From the NCBI GenBank assembly GCA_024234365.1, contig JACKOK010000002.1, positions 434,001 through 498,000 of the forward strand: 64,000 nucleotides of DNA, written 5' to 3'. The position numbers and the translations under genes are program-made. The notes under the pieces are model-generated. The model was not told the origin of the DNA. It worked only from the letters and a program-made list of their open reading frames with translations, and did not search any database. Numbering within the stretch: position 1 is the first letter of the stretch; each line of letters opens with the position of its first letter. Shown in pieces: positions 32,851 through 41,624 of the stretch. Source of the DNA: Pseudomonadales bacterium. Lineage in GTDB: Bacteria; Pseudomonadota; Gammaproteobacteria; Pseudomonadales; Pseudohongiellaceae.

Positions 32851-35800
32851 ATGTCGCTTAGAAGACCCATGCAAGACAAGCCTGCTTTCGCTAGCAAACT
32901 CCTGAGCTCTGCCATCGCTCTTGCCCTGTTGGGGGGAACTGGCCAGTCACTGGCACAGAATTCCCCTGACGTGGAAGAGGTCGTCGTGACCGGCTCGTAT
33001 ATCCGCCGTTCTGAAGAAATTACCGCAGCATCCCCCGTGACTTCATTCAGTGCCCAAGACCTTGAAGGCCAGGGGGCGGTCAATATGGCTCAGGTTGCAC
33101 AGAACCTGACCTTCAATAACGGTACTGCGGTGACCAACTCCATCCAGGGCGTCAGCAGCACCATTTCGAACTTCAACCTGCGGGGCCTTGGTCCGCGCGC
33201 CACGCTGACGCTGATTGACGGCAAGCGTGTTGCCACGGACAACCTGCAGACACTTCTCCCTGCTTCTGCGCTGCAGCGCATGGAGATTGTGACGGACGGT
33301 GCCGCGGCGCTGTACGGTACGGACGCCGTGGCCGGGGTGGTCAACCTGATTCCCTATCACTCCTATGACGGGTTTGAGGTGGAAGTGTTCACGGAAGGGG
33401 ACGACCGTGGGGACTTCGGTCGTACGGAAACCTCCTTCCTCGGGGGCAAGAGCTTCGGCGATGTAGACATCGTCATGGCGGGCTCCTATGTGGATTCCTC
33501 CACACTGGCGTGGAACGAGCGTCCCGACTATGTGCGCGCTGGCCTCACCCATAACGGCGGTGGCAACCCGGGCAACTACATCGTGCCCCTGCGCGATGCC
33601 AACGGGAACCTGACCGGCAAATCCGCCAGCCGTCCCGACCCGAATTGCGCCCGTGAGACAGATGACGATCAGGCCGCGCCCGGGAACAACCCCTGGGGTA
33701 ACCTGCTGGGTGGCCGCTGTTTCATGAGCTTCGGCGACACCCGTGACTTCCAGCCGCAGTATCAGACCTCTGCGCTGTATACCAACCTGAACTGGGAAGT
33801 GAACGAAGATGTCACCTTCCATTCGCAGATCATGTGGAACCGTCAGCGCTACCAGAACCGCAACAACCCCAGTAACCCAGGGGCGAGATCGGATGCCCTG
33901 GCAGTGGTCAGAGGCGAGCTGCCCGGCAACACCTTCCGGGCGAAGTCATCTGCCGGTCAGGAACTGTTCGCAGAGCCCATGCGCAACAGCAGTGGCGGTC
34001 TGGTCCTGGATGGCTATGGCCGCCCCCTGCCCCTGCGTGACGCCACCGGCCAGGTGGTACTGGCAAACAATCGCTTTGCCTCCATCGACAACGACCCCCT
34101 CGGCGGTGTCGTCTTCTATGAGGACGTGAACATCAACGGTGCGCAGTGGGTGCCCTTCAACAGAAGAGAAACCAACACGATTCCGACGGTGATACAGCAG
34201 TACAACGGCTATCAGCTCGAGCACAATGACAAGCGCACTGTGAGATTTACCACGGGGCTCGATTTCAATGTGCCGATGCTGGAAGGCTGGGAAGGCAGCG
34301 CCGATTATACCTATGGCCTGTTCAATGATGTCAGCAACAACTCCCAGCAGTTCAGTCTCGGTGCCGTGAACCAGGGCCTGAACTGCGATGTCATCAATGA
34401 TGTGGACAGCTGCTTCAACCCCTTCGGTGCCGTGGATCCGCGTTTCCGTACGCCGCAGCATGTGGTGGACGCGATCTTCACCCAGGATGCACTCGACAAC
34501 AAAACCCAGATTCAGGTGTACGACCTGATCCTGAACGGCAACGTGCCGCTTGGCGATTTCGAACTGCCTGGCGGCGCGATCTCCATGGCGGTGGGTTATC
34601 AGCGCCGGGATGAAAAGCAGACGGACGGCCCAACTGCAACCTCCATCCGCGACGACCAGCTGATTGGCTCCCAGATCCTGCCGCGCAGCCAGAGCCGTTC
34701 CAGTGACTCCTGGTTTGCCGAGTTCGCTTTCCCCATTCTGTCCAATCTGGAGTTGAGTGCAGCGGTGCGGGATGAGAGCTTCAGTACCGGCCAGAGTGCC
34801 GTGGTGGACAAGTTCGGTCTGGTCTATGTGCCGACCAGCTGGCTGGCGATCAGAGCGACCATGGGCGAGGCCTTCATTGTGCCCACCCTGTCTCAGCTGA
34901 ATTCGCCGGAAACCTGCGGCCTCAGCAACGTGGCAGACCCGTTCTCCACCTTCCAGGGCTTCATCACCTCCTGCCGTGGTGGTAACCCCAATCTGGCGTC
35001 CGAGACTTCCGACAGCGTCTCCGTCGGTATCGACCTGACCCTGCTGGAGAACCTGACCTGGTCTCTCACCTGGAGTGAAACGGACTTTATGGACCGTATC
35101 GTGAGCACGACCACCGAGGATATTCTGCGTTCCGACTACAAGAACTTCCTCGCGGCCACGGGTTTCACCGCCACTACGGCCAACCCGCATCCGAGCGCCG
35201 CGCAGATTCAGGCCTGGGTGAACGACCCGCGTTCAGACAAGCGTGTTGTGCGTAATGCCGCCGACATCACCACGCCGGACCGCATCCTGCAGAGCGACTC
35301 CAATGCGTCCACCATGCTGGTGCGTGCCTGGGATACCCAGATCGACTATGGCTTCTCACTGGATGATGTGGGCCTCGACGGTTGGGGCGATATCGACCTG
35401 CAACTGCAGGGCACCTATATGGACACCTACCAGTTCCAGCTGGTGGAAGACGGTCCGGTTCGTGAGGCGGTGGGCAACCAGAACAACCCGTTCGGTGCCG
35501 TTCCCACCATCCCGAAGATTCGGGCGAATTTCCGCATCAACTGGTCTTTGGGGAACCATGCGCTGAGTGCCACAACACGCTATATCGATGAAGTGAAGTT
35601 CGATGCCAGCGAGTTCAGCTTCCAGCAGTTCTTCCCGGGTGCCGAGTGGGGTGGTCCGACCGACACTCTGCGTGCCTGGACACAACTGGACATGTTCTAC
35701 TCCTACAGTGGCTATGAGGCGCTGGGCGGTGCGTTTGACTTCTCTGTCGGGGCGCGCAACCTCACCGACAGAATGCCGCAGAAGACCGGTATGATCGCGG

Positions 35801-35871
35801 GCGTGGCAGCGGAAACCCAGGATGTGCTGGGCCGCATGGTCTACGCCAGAGTGAAGTACAGCTTCCAGTAA
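32851..35871 (+). CDS. Large TonB-dependent outer-membrane receptor
   Basis: 1006 residues: an extended signal peptide (MSLRRPMQDKPAFASKLLSS..., cleaved near LAQN), TonB-box region VEEVVVTGSYIRRS, plug domain with LRGLGPRATLTLIDGKRVA and MEIVTDGAAALYGTDAVAGVVNL, and a long barrel ending RVKYSFQ. The length and IRR-type start resemble the TonB receptors of Alteromonadales/Cellvibrionales that take up carbohydrates or peptides, not the siderophore or B12 types. The substrate is not shown; no transport or hydrolase partner gene is adjacent. Confidence 0.9.
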   Translation: MSLRRPMQDKPAFASKLLSSAIALALLGGTGQSLAQNSPDVEEVVVTGSYIRRSEEITAASPVTSFSAQDLEGQGAVNMAQVAQNLTFNNGTAVTNSIQGVSSTISNFNLRGLGPRATLTLIDGKRVATDNLQTLLPASALQRMEIVTDGAAALYGTDAVAGVVNLIPYHSYDGFEVEVFTEGDDRGDFGRTETSFLGGKSFGDVDIVMAGSYVDSSTLAWNERPDYVRAGLTHNGGGNPGNYIVPLRDANGNLTGKSASRPDPNCARETDDDQAAPGNNPWGNLLGGRCFMSFGDTRDFQPQYQTSALYTNLNWEVNEDVTFHSQIMWNRQRYQNRNNPSNPGARSDALAVVRGELPGNTFRAKSSAGQELFAEPMRNSSGGLVLDGYGRPLPLRDATGQVVLANNRFASIDNDPLGGVVFYEDVNINGAQWVPFNRRETNTIPTVIQQYNGYQLEHNDKRTVRFTTGLDFNVPMLEGWEGSADYTYGLFNDVSNNSQQFSLGAVNQGLNCDVINDVDSCFNPFGAVDPRFRTPQHVVDAIFTQDALDNKTQIQVYDLILNGNVPLGDFELPGGAISMAVGYQRRDEKQTDGPTATSIRDDQLIGSQILPRSQSRSSDSWFAEFAFPILSNLELSAAVRDESFSTGQSAVVDKFGLVYVPTSWLAIRATMGEAFIVPTLSQLNSPETCGLSNVADPFSTFQGFITSCRGGNPNLASETSDSVSVGIDLTLLENLTWSLTWSETDFMDRIVSTTTEDILRSDYKNFLAATGFTATTANPHPSAAQIQAWVNDPRSDKRVVRNAADITTPDRILQSDSNASTMLVRAWDTQIDYGFSLDDVGLDGWGDIDLQLQGTYMDTYQFQLVEDGPVREAVGNQNNPFGAVPTIPKIRANFRINWSLGNHALSATTRYIDEVKFDASEFSFQQFFPGAEWGGPTDTLRAWTQLDMFYSYSGYEALGGAFDFSVGARNLTDRMPQKTGMIAGVAAETQDVLGRMVYARVKYSFQ

Positions 35872-35891
35872 GCGCTAACGCAAGTGCACGG

Positions 35892-35938
35892 GGCCCGGCG
35901 CCCATGAACACCATCCTGGTATTCATGGGCGTCGGGCC
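35892..35938 (+). terminator. Terminator after the TonB-dependent receptor
   Basis: 17-bp arms (35892-35908 and 35922-35938, one mismatch) form a GC-rich hairpin 21 bases after the stop codon, followed by TCGACTATTTTG. Confidence 0.7.
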
Positions 35939-36015
35939 TCGACTATTTTGCAGCGCTGATTTCTACAAGCCTCATCACGACAAGAGCACGACATTAAGGT
36001 TTGTCCTGGAGGACC

Positions 36016-36041
36016 ATCGCCAGCAGGGTTGCTCCTACAAC
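36016..36041 (-). repeat. Single REP-like sequence
   Basis: On the minus strand the sequence reads GTAGGAGCAACCCTGCTGGC and continues GATGG, matching the GTAG-start and GCGAT-end of the paired REP at 687-779. It overlaps the last codons of the DUF486 gene that ends at 36035. Confidence 0.5.
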
Positions 36042-36388
36042 ATGAGGCGGCTGCGGAACATGAAGAACGCCGCTCCGACGAGACACAGCCCCGCCCACAG
36101 ATAATCGAGTTTCAGCGGTTCCTTGAGGTAGAGCACGGAGAAGGGCACAAACACGCTGAGCGTGATGACTTCCTGAAGAATTTTCAGTTGCCCGACACTG
36201 AGTACGCTGTAGCCGATGCGATTGGCTGGCACCTGAAACAGATACTCGAACAGGGCAATGCCCCAGCTCAGTAAGGCGGCGACAATCCAGGGTTTCTGGT
36301 TGAGTTCCTTGAGGTGGGCATACCAGGCAAAGGTCATGAAGACATTGCTGCACAGCAGCAGGCCGATGGAGAGCAGGACTGGAGGCAT
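36035..36388 (-). CDS. DUF486 family small membrane protein
   Basis: 117 residues from ATG 36388 (GGGAG four bases upstream; an upstream GTG at 36406 is an alternative). Four hydrophobic helices; MTFAWYAHLK, WIVAALLSWGIALFEYLFQVPANRIGY and LKILQEVITLSVFVPFSVLYLKEPL are the DUF486 (DMT-like superfamily) signature. Substrate unknown. Confidence 0.88.
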   Translation of the reverse strand: MPPVLLSIGLLLCSNVFMTFAWYAHLKELNQKPWIVAALLSWGIALFEYLFQVPANRIGYSVLSVGQLKILQEVITLSVFVPFSVLYLKEPLKLDYLWAGLCLVGAAFFMFRSRLML

Positions 36389-36500
36389 GGGACTCCCGGT
36401 GGGCACAGTGGCCCGCGAAAACCGCCAAAGCGGCGGCCCCGGGATTGTGCTACAGCTGGCGATGAATGCTCAAGCGGGACTTGCTGTCAGGCCTGCTGGC

Positions 36501-37253
36501 CTAAAGCCCGCCCGCCACGTCGATGAAACTTCCCGTGACGAATGAGGACTTTTCCGTGGCCAGCCACACAATGGCTTCGGCCACCTCGCTGGCCTGCCCG
36601 CCGCGCTGCAGTGGAATCCTTGTTTTCAGGCGCTCTACGCGCCCCGCTTCGCCTCCGTCGGCGTGCATGTCGGTGTAGATCAGCCCCGGGCGCACGGCAT
36701 TGACGCGAATGCCTTCGCCTGCCACTTCATTGGCCAGCCCGCGGGTCAGAGCATCCATGGCCGCCTTGGAGGCGGCGTAGTCCACATACTCATTGGGCGA
36801 GCCGGTGCGCGCGGCCAGAGAGGAGACATTCACGATGCGGCCACCCTTGCCCCCGTGACGGGTGGACATGCGGCGCACCGCCTCGCGGCAGCAGAGAAAG
36901 CAGCTTAGGAAATTGACCCGCAGAATCTCCATGACCCGTTCGGCCTCGATGTGTTCCAGGCGGTTTTGCTGCATGAGAATGCCGGCATTGTTCACGAGCA
37001 CGGTCGGTGCTCCGAGCGTTTCGGTCACCGTATCGAACAAGCGCAATACCTCTGCTTCGTCGGCGACATCGGCCTGCACGGCGATAGCGCGTCCGCCTGC
37101 CTGCTCAATTTCCCGGCACAGCGCCAGGGCGTCCTGCTCTGTCCTGCGGTAATTGATGGCGACCGCGTAGCCCTCGCTCGCCAGCAGGCGGGCAGTGGCC
37201 GCGCCAATGCCGCGACTGGCGCCGGTAATGAGGGCGATTTTTGCCGGGTTCAT
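36501..37253 (-). CDS. Short-chain dehydrogenase/reductase, YgfF-like
   Basis: Rossmann-fold oxidoreductase, about 250 residues from ATG 37253 (GGGGAAAG upstream; ATG 37268 is possible). It has the cofactor motif TGASRGIGAATA, NNAG (LVNNAGILMQQ), and the catalytic S...YxxxK (VNVSSLAARTG, YVDYAASKAAMD). The C-terminus SSFVTGSFIDVAGGL is typical of glucose/7-alpha-HSDH-like SDRs, close to E. coli YgfF in pattern. Substrate not assigned. Confidence 0.88.
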   Translation of the reverse strand: MNPAKIALITGASRGIGAATARLLASEGYAVAINYRRTEQDALALCREIEQAGGRAIAVQADVADEAEVLRLFDTVTETLGAPTVLVNNAGILMQQNRLEHIEAERVMEILRVNFLSCFLCCREAVRRMSTRHGGKGGRIVNVSSLAARTGSPNEYVDYAASKAAMDALTRGLANEVAGEGIRVNAVRPGLIYTDMHADGGEAGRVERLKTRIPLQRGGQASEVAEAIVWLATEKSSFVTGSFIDVAGGL

Positions 37254-37280
37254 GCTTGCTTTCCCCATGCGTTCACCCGC

Positions 37281-38006
37281 TCAGGGCGATGGAGCAAGCG
37301 CTTTCGCCGCGGCATTGGCGGCCTGGCCCACAATGGCGGACGGAGTCAGCACCAGGTCGATGCACTGATGGTAGACATCGTTGTCGTCATCCTGAGTAGT
37401 GGTGTTGTACACCCCGTGCGCAGGGCCGGCGGGGTCTTCCATCACCTGAATGATCTGCAGGGTACAGTTGTCACACTCCACGTCCGGCAGCGTCACTTCC
37501 CAGGTATAGCTCGCCTGGGCCGTCTCGCGGGTATGCGGGTTCAGGTTGTCCAGCAGCACCGTGGTATTGTTGAAAAAATCACCCTCGCTCGCCTGGTCGC
37601 CGAGGCGGCACTGATCCGTATCATCGATGGGACAGCCCCCGGCGCGATTTTCCGGGTCTACCGGGACGATCCAGCGTGGGTCCATAAAATCATCATCGCC
37701 ATCCTCATCAAAGGCGATGCGGAAATAACCGGGGTGACGAACGTACTCGGCCAGCGCAATGGTGATGGTCTCGCCCGGCCTGTAGGTGTAGACCGCGCCG
37801 GTAGGCACGCCCTCGGGATTGCCGCAGGCGCCTATCTTGGTGTCACGGCCACGCTCGCCCTGTTCGTATTTGGCAACGTGGGTGCCGGCCCGTTGCAGAT
37901 CGATGTGGGCAGCAGCGAGATGGCTGACGCCCGCCAACAGAAGAAAGCTCAGGCTCAGGCTGTAGCGCAGCCAGTTGCGGGAATGTGTGATGGAATTTGC
38001 CGTCAT
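37281..38006 (-). CDS. Secreted LPMO-like protein (SCE4755-type family)
   Basis: 241 residues with a Sec signal peptide (SLSLSFLLLAGVSHLAAA) that would be cleaved directly before His (AAA-HIDLQRAGTH). An N-terminal His after cleavage is the hallmark of copper-binding lytic polysaccharide monooxygenases, and the domain has paired cysteines (GACGNPEG, GGCP, DQCRL, ECDNCTLQI) seen in LPMO-like proteins. Substrate and even oxidative activity are unverified; the link to the family annotated as SCE4755-like is from memory of its general pattern. Confidence 0.6.
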   Translation of the reverse strand: MTANSITHSRNWLRYSLSLSFLLLAGVSHLAAAHIDLQRAGTHVAKYEQGERGRDTKIGACGNPEGVPTGAVYTYRPGETITIALAEYVRHPGYFRIAFDEDGDDDFMDPRWIVPVDPENRAGGCPIDDTDQCRLGDQASEGDFFNNTTVLLDNLNPHTRETAQASYTWEVTLPDVECDNCTLQIIQVMEDPAGPAHGVYNTTTQDDDNDVYHQCIDLVLTPSAIVGQAANAAAKALAPSP

Positions 38007-38072
38007 GGTCGCTCGTACCTTTTATTGGGTTTATTGTGATCCCGGACGAACGCTGTGGGCAGGGGCTGTCGG

Positions 38073-38882
38073 CTAGACAGCCACGGGCCAGATGGGAGCC
38101 GGTTCGTCAGGGTCTTCCGGTTCGGTCTTGCTGCTCAGATAGGCCAGGATGGCATCCTTGAGTTCGGAGCCACTGCCCAGGCCCTGATTACCGAACAGCC
38201 GATTGAATTCCAGCACATAGGGGTGCCCGCCGACAAGCGCGATGTCGAAACCGGCATGGTCCACCCCCAATTCCCTGGCCAGACGCAGCGCCAGCTCCGT
38301 CACCGATGTTGGCACCGGCGAGTGGTCGATGCTGCCGCCCTGCGCGATGTTGTTGTAGAAGCCCCGTGGCGATTGGGTTCGCCAATAGGCCGTCACCACC
38401 CGTTCGCCGACGATGACCACCCGCACATCCCGATCGATGGGGAGGTATTCCTGCACATAGAGCACCTGTGTCCGCACGCAATAACGATGCCAGTCTTCCC
38501 GGGATTCGATCAGCCACACACCCTCCCCCATGCTGGCTCGTGGCAGTTTCGCCACAAAGGGCAGCGCCATGAGTTCCCATACGCGCTGTTGTGCCTCGGG
38601 GGTGTTGGGTTCGATCAGGGTCAGGGGCGTGTTTTCCGGGGCAATAAGCTCAAATGCACGGGTCATCTCCACCTTGTCGTGCCCGATGCGATAGCTCGCC
38701 TCGCTGGGAAAGACGCGGCAATGCAGGCCATAAACCAGGCCGTTGAGCTGCCAGTATTGTGGAAACAAAACCCAGTCGGCCTCCTGCAGAAGCTGCCGAT
38801 GGCGGAGCGTGTGCTCCGGTTTGATCACGGTGGTGCCGGGGAAGCCCAGCGTACGGAAAACGTCGAACGACACGAGGTTCAT
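38073..38882 (-). CDS. ATP-grasp (RimK-like) protein
   Basis: 269 residues. Central and C-terminal parts match the ATP-grasp fold: FVAKLPRASMGEGVWLIES (nucleotide-binding loop), LYVQEYLPIDRDVRVVIVGERVV, and HAGFDIALVGGHPYVLEFNRLFGNQGL with the Mg-binding E-x-N. RimK-type enzymes ligate amino acids to proteins or peptides. The acceptor is unknown. It lies 66 bp upstream of the LPMO-like gene on the same strand. Confidence 0.82.
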   Translation of the reverse strand: MNLVSFDVFRTLGFPGTTVIKPEHTLRHRQLLQEADWVLFPQYWQLNGLVYGLHCRVFPSEASYRIGHDKVEMTRAFELIAPENTPLTLIEPNTPEAQQRVWELMALPFVAKLPRASMGEGVWLIESREDWHRYCVRTQVLYVQEYLPIDRDVRVVIVGERVVTAYWRTQSPRGFYNNIAQGGSIDHSPVPTSVTELALRLARELGVDHAGFDIALVGGHPYVLEFNRLFGNQGLGSGSELKDAILAYLSSKTEPEDPDEPAPIWPVAV

Positions 38883-39129
38883 AAGGGAGTGAACGCACAG
38901 AAAAAGTGAGCGAATTTTATGCAGAATTTACATTCTGGCAAGCAGAATTTTCTTGACCGGAAAGTCCAGTCTCGCACGGTGTCGAAGCCTGGCCGGGACA
39001 GCGCTAGCGTAAAAAACCCGGAGCGAATACCCCAGTTCAGGGGGGAGATCGGGCAATGTGATCAGTCTAGACTGCCTCCAGCGATGACGAATGCATCGTA
39101 TTGACCCTGAATCAGTGGAGGACAGGACC

Positions 39130-39750
39130 ATGAAAAAAACGATTTGCAGCCTGCTTGCGGGCGTCTGGCTGGTGAGCAGTTTCGCGGTTCAGGCGGCAGA
39201 CCTGAACAGTATTGCCAGGGCCAGCATGATTCTGAGCACCGTGGCGGGGCTTGCCGAAAAATACAAGGACGTACAGGACATGCTGGACGCCGGTACGCTG
39301 GAGCTGGAAGTGCCGGAACCCATCGAAGGCAGTGAGGGCAAATTTTATTTCCCCTACACCCAAAGCGGCTATCTGACCCCCTGGGCGGAAAAGGCGCTGA
39401 ATGCCCAGGTGGGGGCGGAGGTAGGCAGTCGTGCTGCGGACGGTGCCCTGTCCTCACTGGCGAGCAAAGCTCCCCTAGGTGGTTTCCTGGCTGGCAAGGC
39501 CAAGAGCAAGGCGAAGGAGACCGGTGCAGTGATGGCGATTGGCGGCTGGGATTTCATTGCTGAAACGACCGAACTGTCTTTCAACCGTCTCGATGATCTG
39601 TCCGTCTACATGCACAGCGAGTTTGAAGGTGAGGCGGATTACGAACAGGCCCTGGCGGCGGCCATGGCAATCTACCCGGAACTGGAACGCGGACATGAAC
39701 GTGCCATCGACAAGGCCTACAAGGATGCGCGCAAGCGGGCCCGCAAATAG
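39130..39750 (+). CDS. Secreted protein of unknown function
   Basis: 206 residues from ATG 39130, preceded by GGAGGACAGG. Signal peptide MKKTICSLLAGVWLVSSFAVQA. The mature part contains a Gly/Ala-rich segment (SLASKAPLGGFLAGKAKSK) and a very basic C-terminus (KAYKDARKRARK). No known domain was recognised. The 38883-39129 gap before it shows no further gene. Confidence 0.7.
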   Translation: MKKTICSLLAGVWLVSSFAVQAADLNSIARASMILSTVAGLAEKYKDVQDMLDAGTLELEVPEPIEGSEGKFYFPYTQSGYLTPWAEKALNAQVGAEVGSRAADGALSSLASKAPLGGFLAGKAKSKAKETGAVMAIGGWDFIAETTELSFNRLDDLSVYMHSEFEGEADYEQALAAAMAIYPELERGHERAIDKAYKDARKRARK

Positions 39751-39882
39751 TGTGAAGAGACTCTGAGGAAACGACTGTTTTTTGCGCAAACGCAAATAAG
39801 CTCACTGGGCGGGATTGCTGATCATAAGCAGGCAGGCATACACTGACAGCCGCTCTGTTCAACGTCCACCAGGAGAGACTTC

Positions 39883-41352
39883 ATGCCCGTCAGCAGTGCG
39901 CCGGTGATTGCTGGAAATACCTCACAGCTTGATCTTCTGTTCAATGTGACAAAGGCCTGGTCAAGTTGGCAGAGTACAGCACCAGCGCTCAATGGATGGC
40001 ACCTGATCGGCGGGAGCGAGCTAGGCCTGGAGACCTCGCAGCTGAGCAATGGTGTGTTTCGCAGCAGCAATGCGGAAGCGATTGTGGCGGCAGCGACCTA
40101 TAACGGGCTGCGCACATTGGCCCTTGGCTTTCGCGGCACCAATGACAATGATGACTGGGAGGATGACCTCCAGGACATCAATGGTCATTACACCCTGTTC
40201 GCCCCCCTGGTTGGAGCCGTGAACGCGGCGATTGCCCGGGGAGAATTCGACCTGCTGCTGGTCACGGGGCACAGCCTTGGCGGTGCCATGACCCAGATGT
40301 TCATGGCCGCCTACCAAGGCATCGCGCCGGCCTATGGTATTACCACGGGCGCACCCGGTTATCTGCAGGACGCTGCCGTGGCGGACAGTCGTCTGATCAA
40401 TTATCAGGTGACGGACGACCCGATCGTCTTTCTCGGCAGTCAACGGGCCTTGGTCGGGCAAACCCTGAGCAGTTTTCCGGGCTCCCTGCTGGTGGGGCAG
40501 CTCGGCGCAGTGCTCAGTTCGTCCTTTGGCATTCCCTCCACGCTGTTCTCCGAGTCTGTGCCTTTTCTTACCGCCAACTACTACCCGCGCGGGACTGTTG
40601 AAGTGCTGAAGGTGGAGGGGCACCCGGAGGCGCCCATCAGCAGCGTGCTTTCGCTGGTGACCTCCTACAGCAGTACGGCCCACGATTTTGTGACTTATGA
40701 GGCCGGCTTTGCCGGTGTCAACCATAACCCCTTCGATCTCGCTGCAGGGCTGCAAGGCAGCAGTGGCGCAGACACTCTGTTTGGCACAACGGGCAATGAC
40801 ACGATTGATGGCGCAGCGGGAGGGGACACGCTGTATCTGCATATCAAGCATGCAGAGGCGGCCGTCACGCGCACCGCCAATGGCCTCACCGTGCTCAGTG
40901 CTGGCAGTGGCAGCGACACCTTGCTCAGTGTTGAACGAATAGCCTTTGAGGATGGCAAGCGTGCCTATGACCTGGGTGCCGACGAATCCGCTGGTAAGGC
41001 AATTCGCCTGATTGGCGCAGCACTGGATGCATCGGCACTGGCCGAACACCCGGACTGGATTGGCGTGGGAATCGACCTGTTTGATCAGGGCATGAGTGTG
41101 CTGCAGGTTGCACAACTGGTCATCGATGTGCTCGGCAATCCTTCAAACGAGGCATTGGTCACCAGTCTGTATACGAATGTGGCGGGGGTGGCGCCCTCTG
41201 CTGCCGAACAACAGCATTTTGTTGGCTTGATGGAAGGCTCCGGCGGCAGCCTGAGTAAGGCACAATTGCTGGAAATGGCGGCCCTGTATGAGCTCAACGA
41301 GAGCAATATTGATCTGGTGGGCCTGATGACGAGCGGCGTGCTGTACGCCTGA
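39883..41352 (+). CDS. Lipase (class 3 fold) with RTX repeats and DUF4214 C-terminus
   Basis: 489 residues, no signal peptide. N-terminal alpha/beta hydrolase with the lipase box GHSLGG (about 127-132) and class 3 context (LGFRGTNDNDDWEDDL). Residues about 286-325 hold a short glycine-rich RTX set (GSSGADTLFGTTGNDTIDGA), and the C-terminal 90 residues are DUF4214-like (VTSLYTNVAGVAPSAAEQQHFVGLMEGS). This architecture suggests type I secretion; no T1SS genes are in the window. It ends in a strong terminator directly before the island. Confidence 0.83.
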   Translation: MPVSSAPVIAGNTSQLDLLFNVTKAWSSWQSTAPALNGWHLIGGSELGLETSQLSNGVFRSSNAEAIVAAATYNGLRTLALGFRGTNDNDDWEDDLQDINGHYTLFAPLVGAVNAAIARGEFDLLLVTGHSLGGAMTQMFMAAYQGIAPAYGITTGAPGYLQDAAVADSRLINYQVTDDPIVFLGSQRALVGQTLSSFPGSLLVGQLGAVLSSSFGIPSTLFSESVPFLTANYYPRGTVEVLKVEGHPEAPISSVLSLVTSYSSTAHDFVTYEAGFAGVNHNPFDLAAGLQGSSGADTLFGTTGNDTIDGAAGGDTLYLHIKHAEAAVTRTANGLTVLSAGSGSDTLLSVERIAFEDGKRAYDLGADESAGKAIRLIGAALDASALAEHPDWIGVGIDLFDQGMSVLQVAQLVIDVLGNPSNEALVTSLYTNVAGVAPSAAEQQHFVGLMEGSGGSLSKAQLLEMAALYELNESNIDLVGLMTSGVLYA

Positions 41353-41365
41353 TTCAAGACAAAAA

Positions 41366-41398
41366 GAAAGGGCCAGACATGGCTGTCTGGCCCTTTTT
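41366..41398. terminator. Strong bidirectional terminator at the left edge of the island
   Basis: GGGCCAGACA (41370-41379) pairs with TGTCTGGCCC (41384-41393), followed by TTTTTG on the plus strand and CTTTCTTTTTG on the minus strand. It ends the lipase gene. It also lies at the point where the intact tRNA-Met gene would have had its terminator before the island inserted. Confidence 0.85.
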
Positions 41399-41449
41399 GT
41401 ATGGTAGCTATGCGTGGACTTGAACCACGGACATCAGCATTATGAATGC
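41396..41449 (-). repeat. attL: 54-bp copy of the tRNA-Met 3' half
   Basis: Identical to 56356-56409 over 54 bases. It covers the T arm, variable loop, anticodon stem and loop and CCA end, then diverges, so no full tRNA is here. It marks the left attachment site of the island. Confidence 0.9.
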
Positions 41450-41598
41450 GTTCTTATACTGAATCCCGGTTCGTCGATAAGCTGTTGATTTCAAATTGTT
41501 ATACTTTTTATCTATCTGATTATTAATAGAATAATGTCATTTTTATCCATTGAAATCTTCTATGTGGAGGTCAATGAGAGTAAGCTGATGTCGTTGAA

Positions 41599-41624
41599 AT
41601 TTGGACTTAATATGGACTTAAGTT
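41599..41624 (+). repeat. 26-bp end repeat of the island, left copy (possible integrase arm site)
   Basis: This stretch, directly before the integrase ATG, differs by one base from 56283-56308 near the other end. Each copy contains two direct TGGACTTAA units 11 bp apart. Position at both ends in the same orientation fits arm-type integrase or excisionase binding sites; it may also control int expression. Confidence 0.6.

Noticed and set aside
41396..41449. Second tRNA-Met gene
   Set aside because: Only the 3' half is present; the 5' half is replaced by unrelated sequence, so it is an attachment-site copy.
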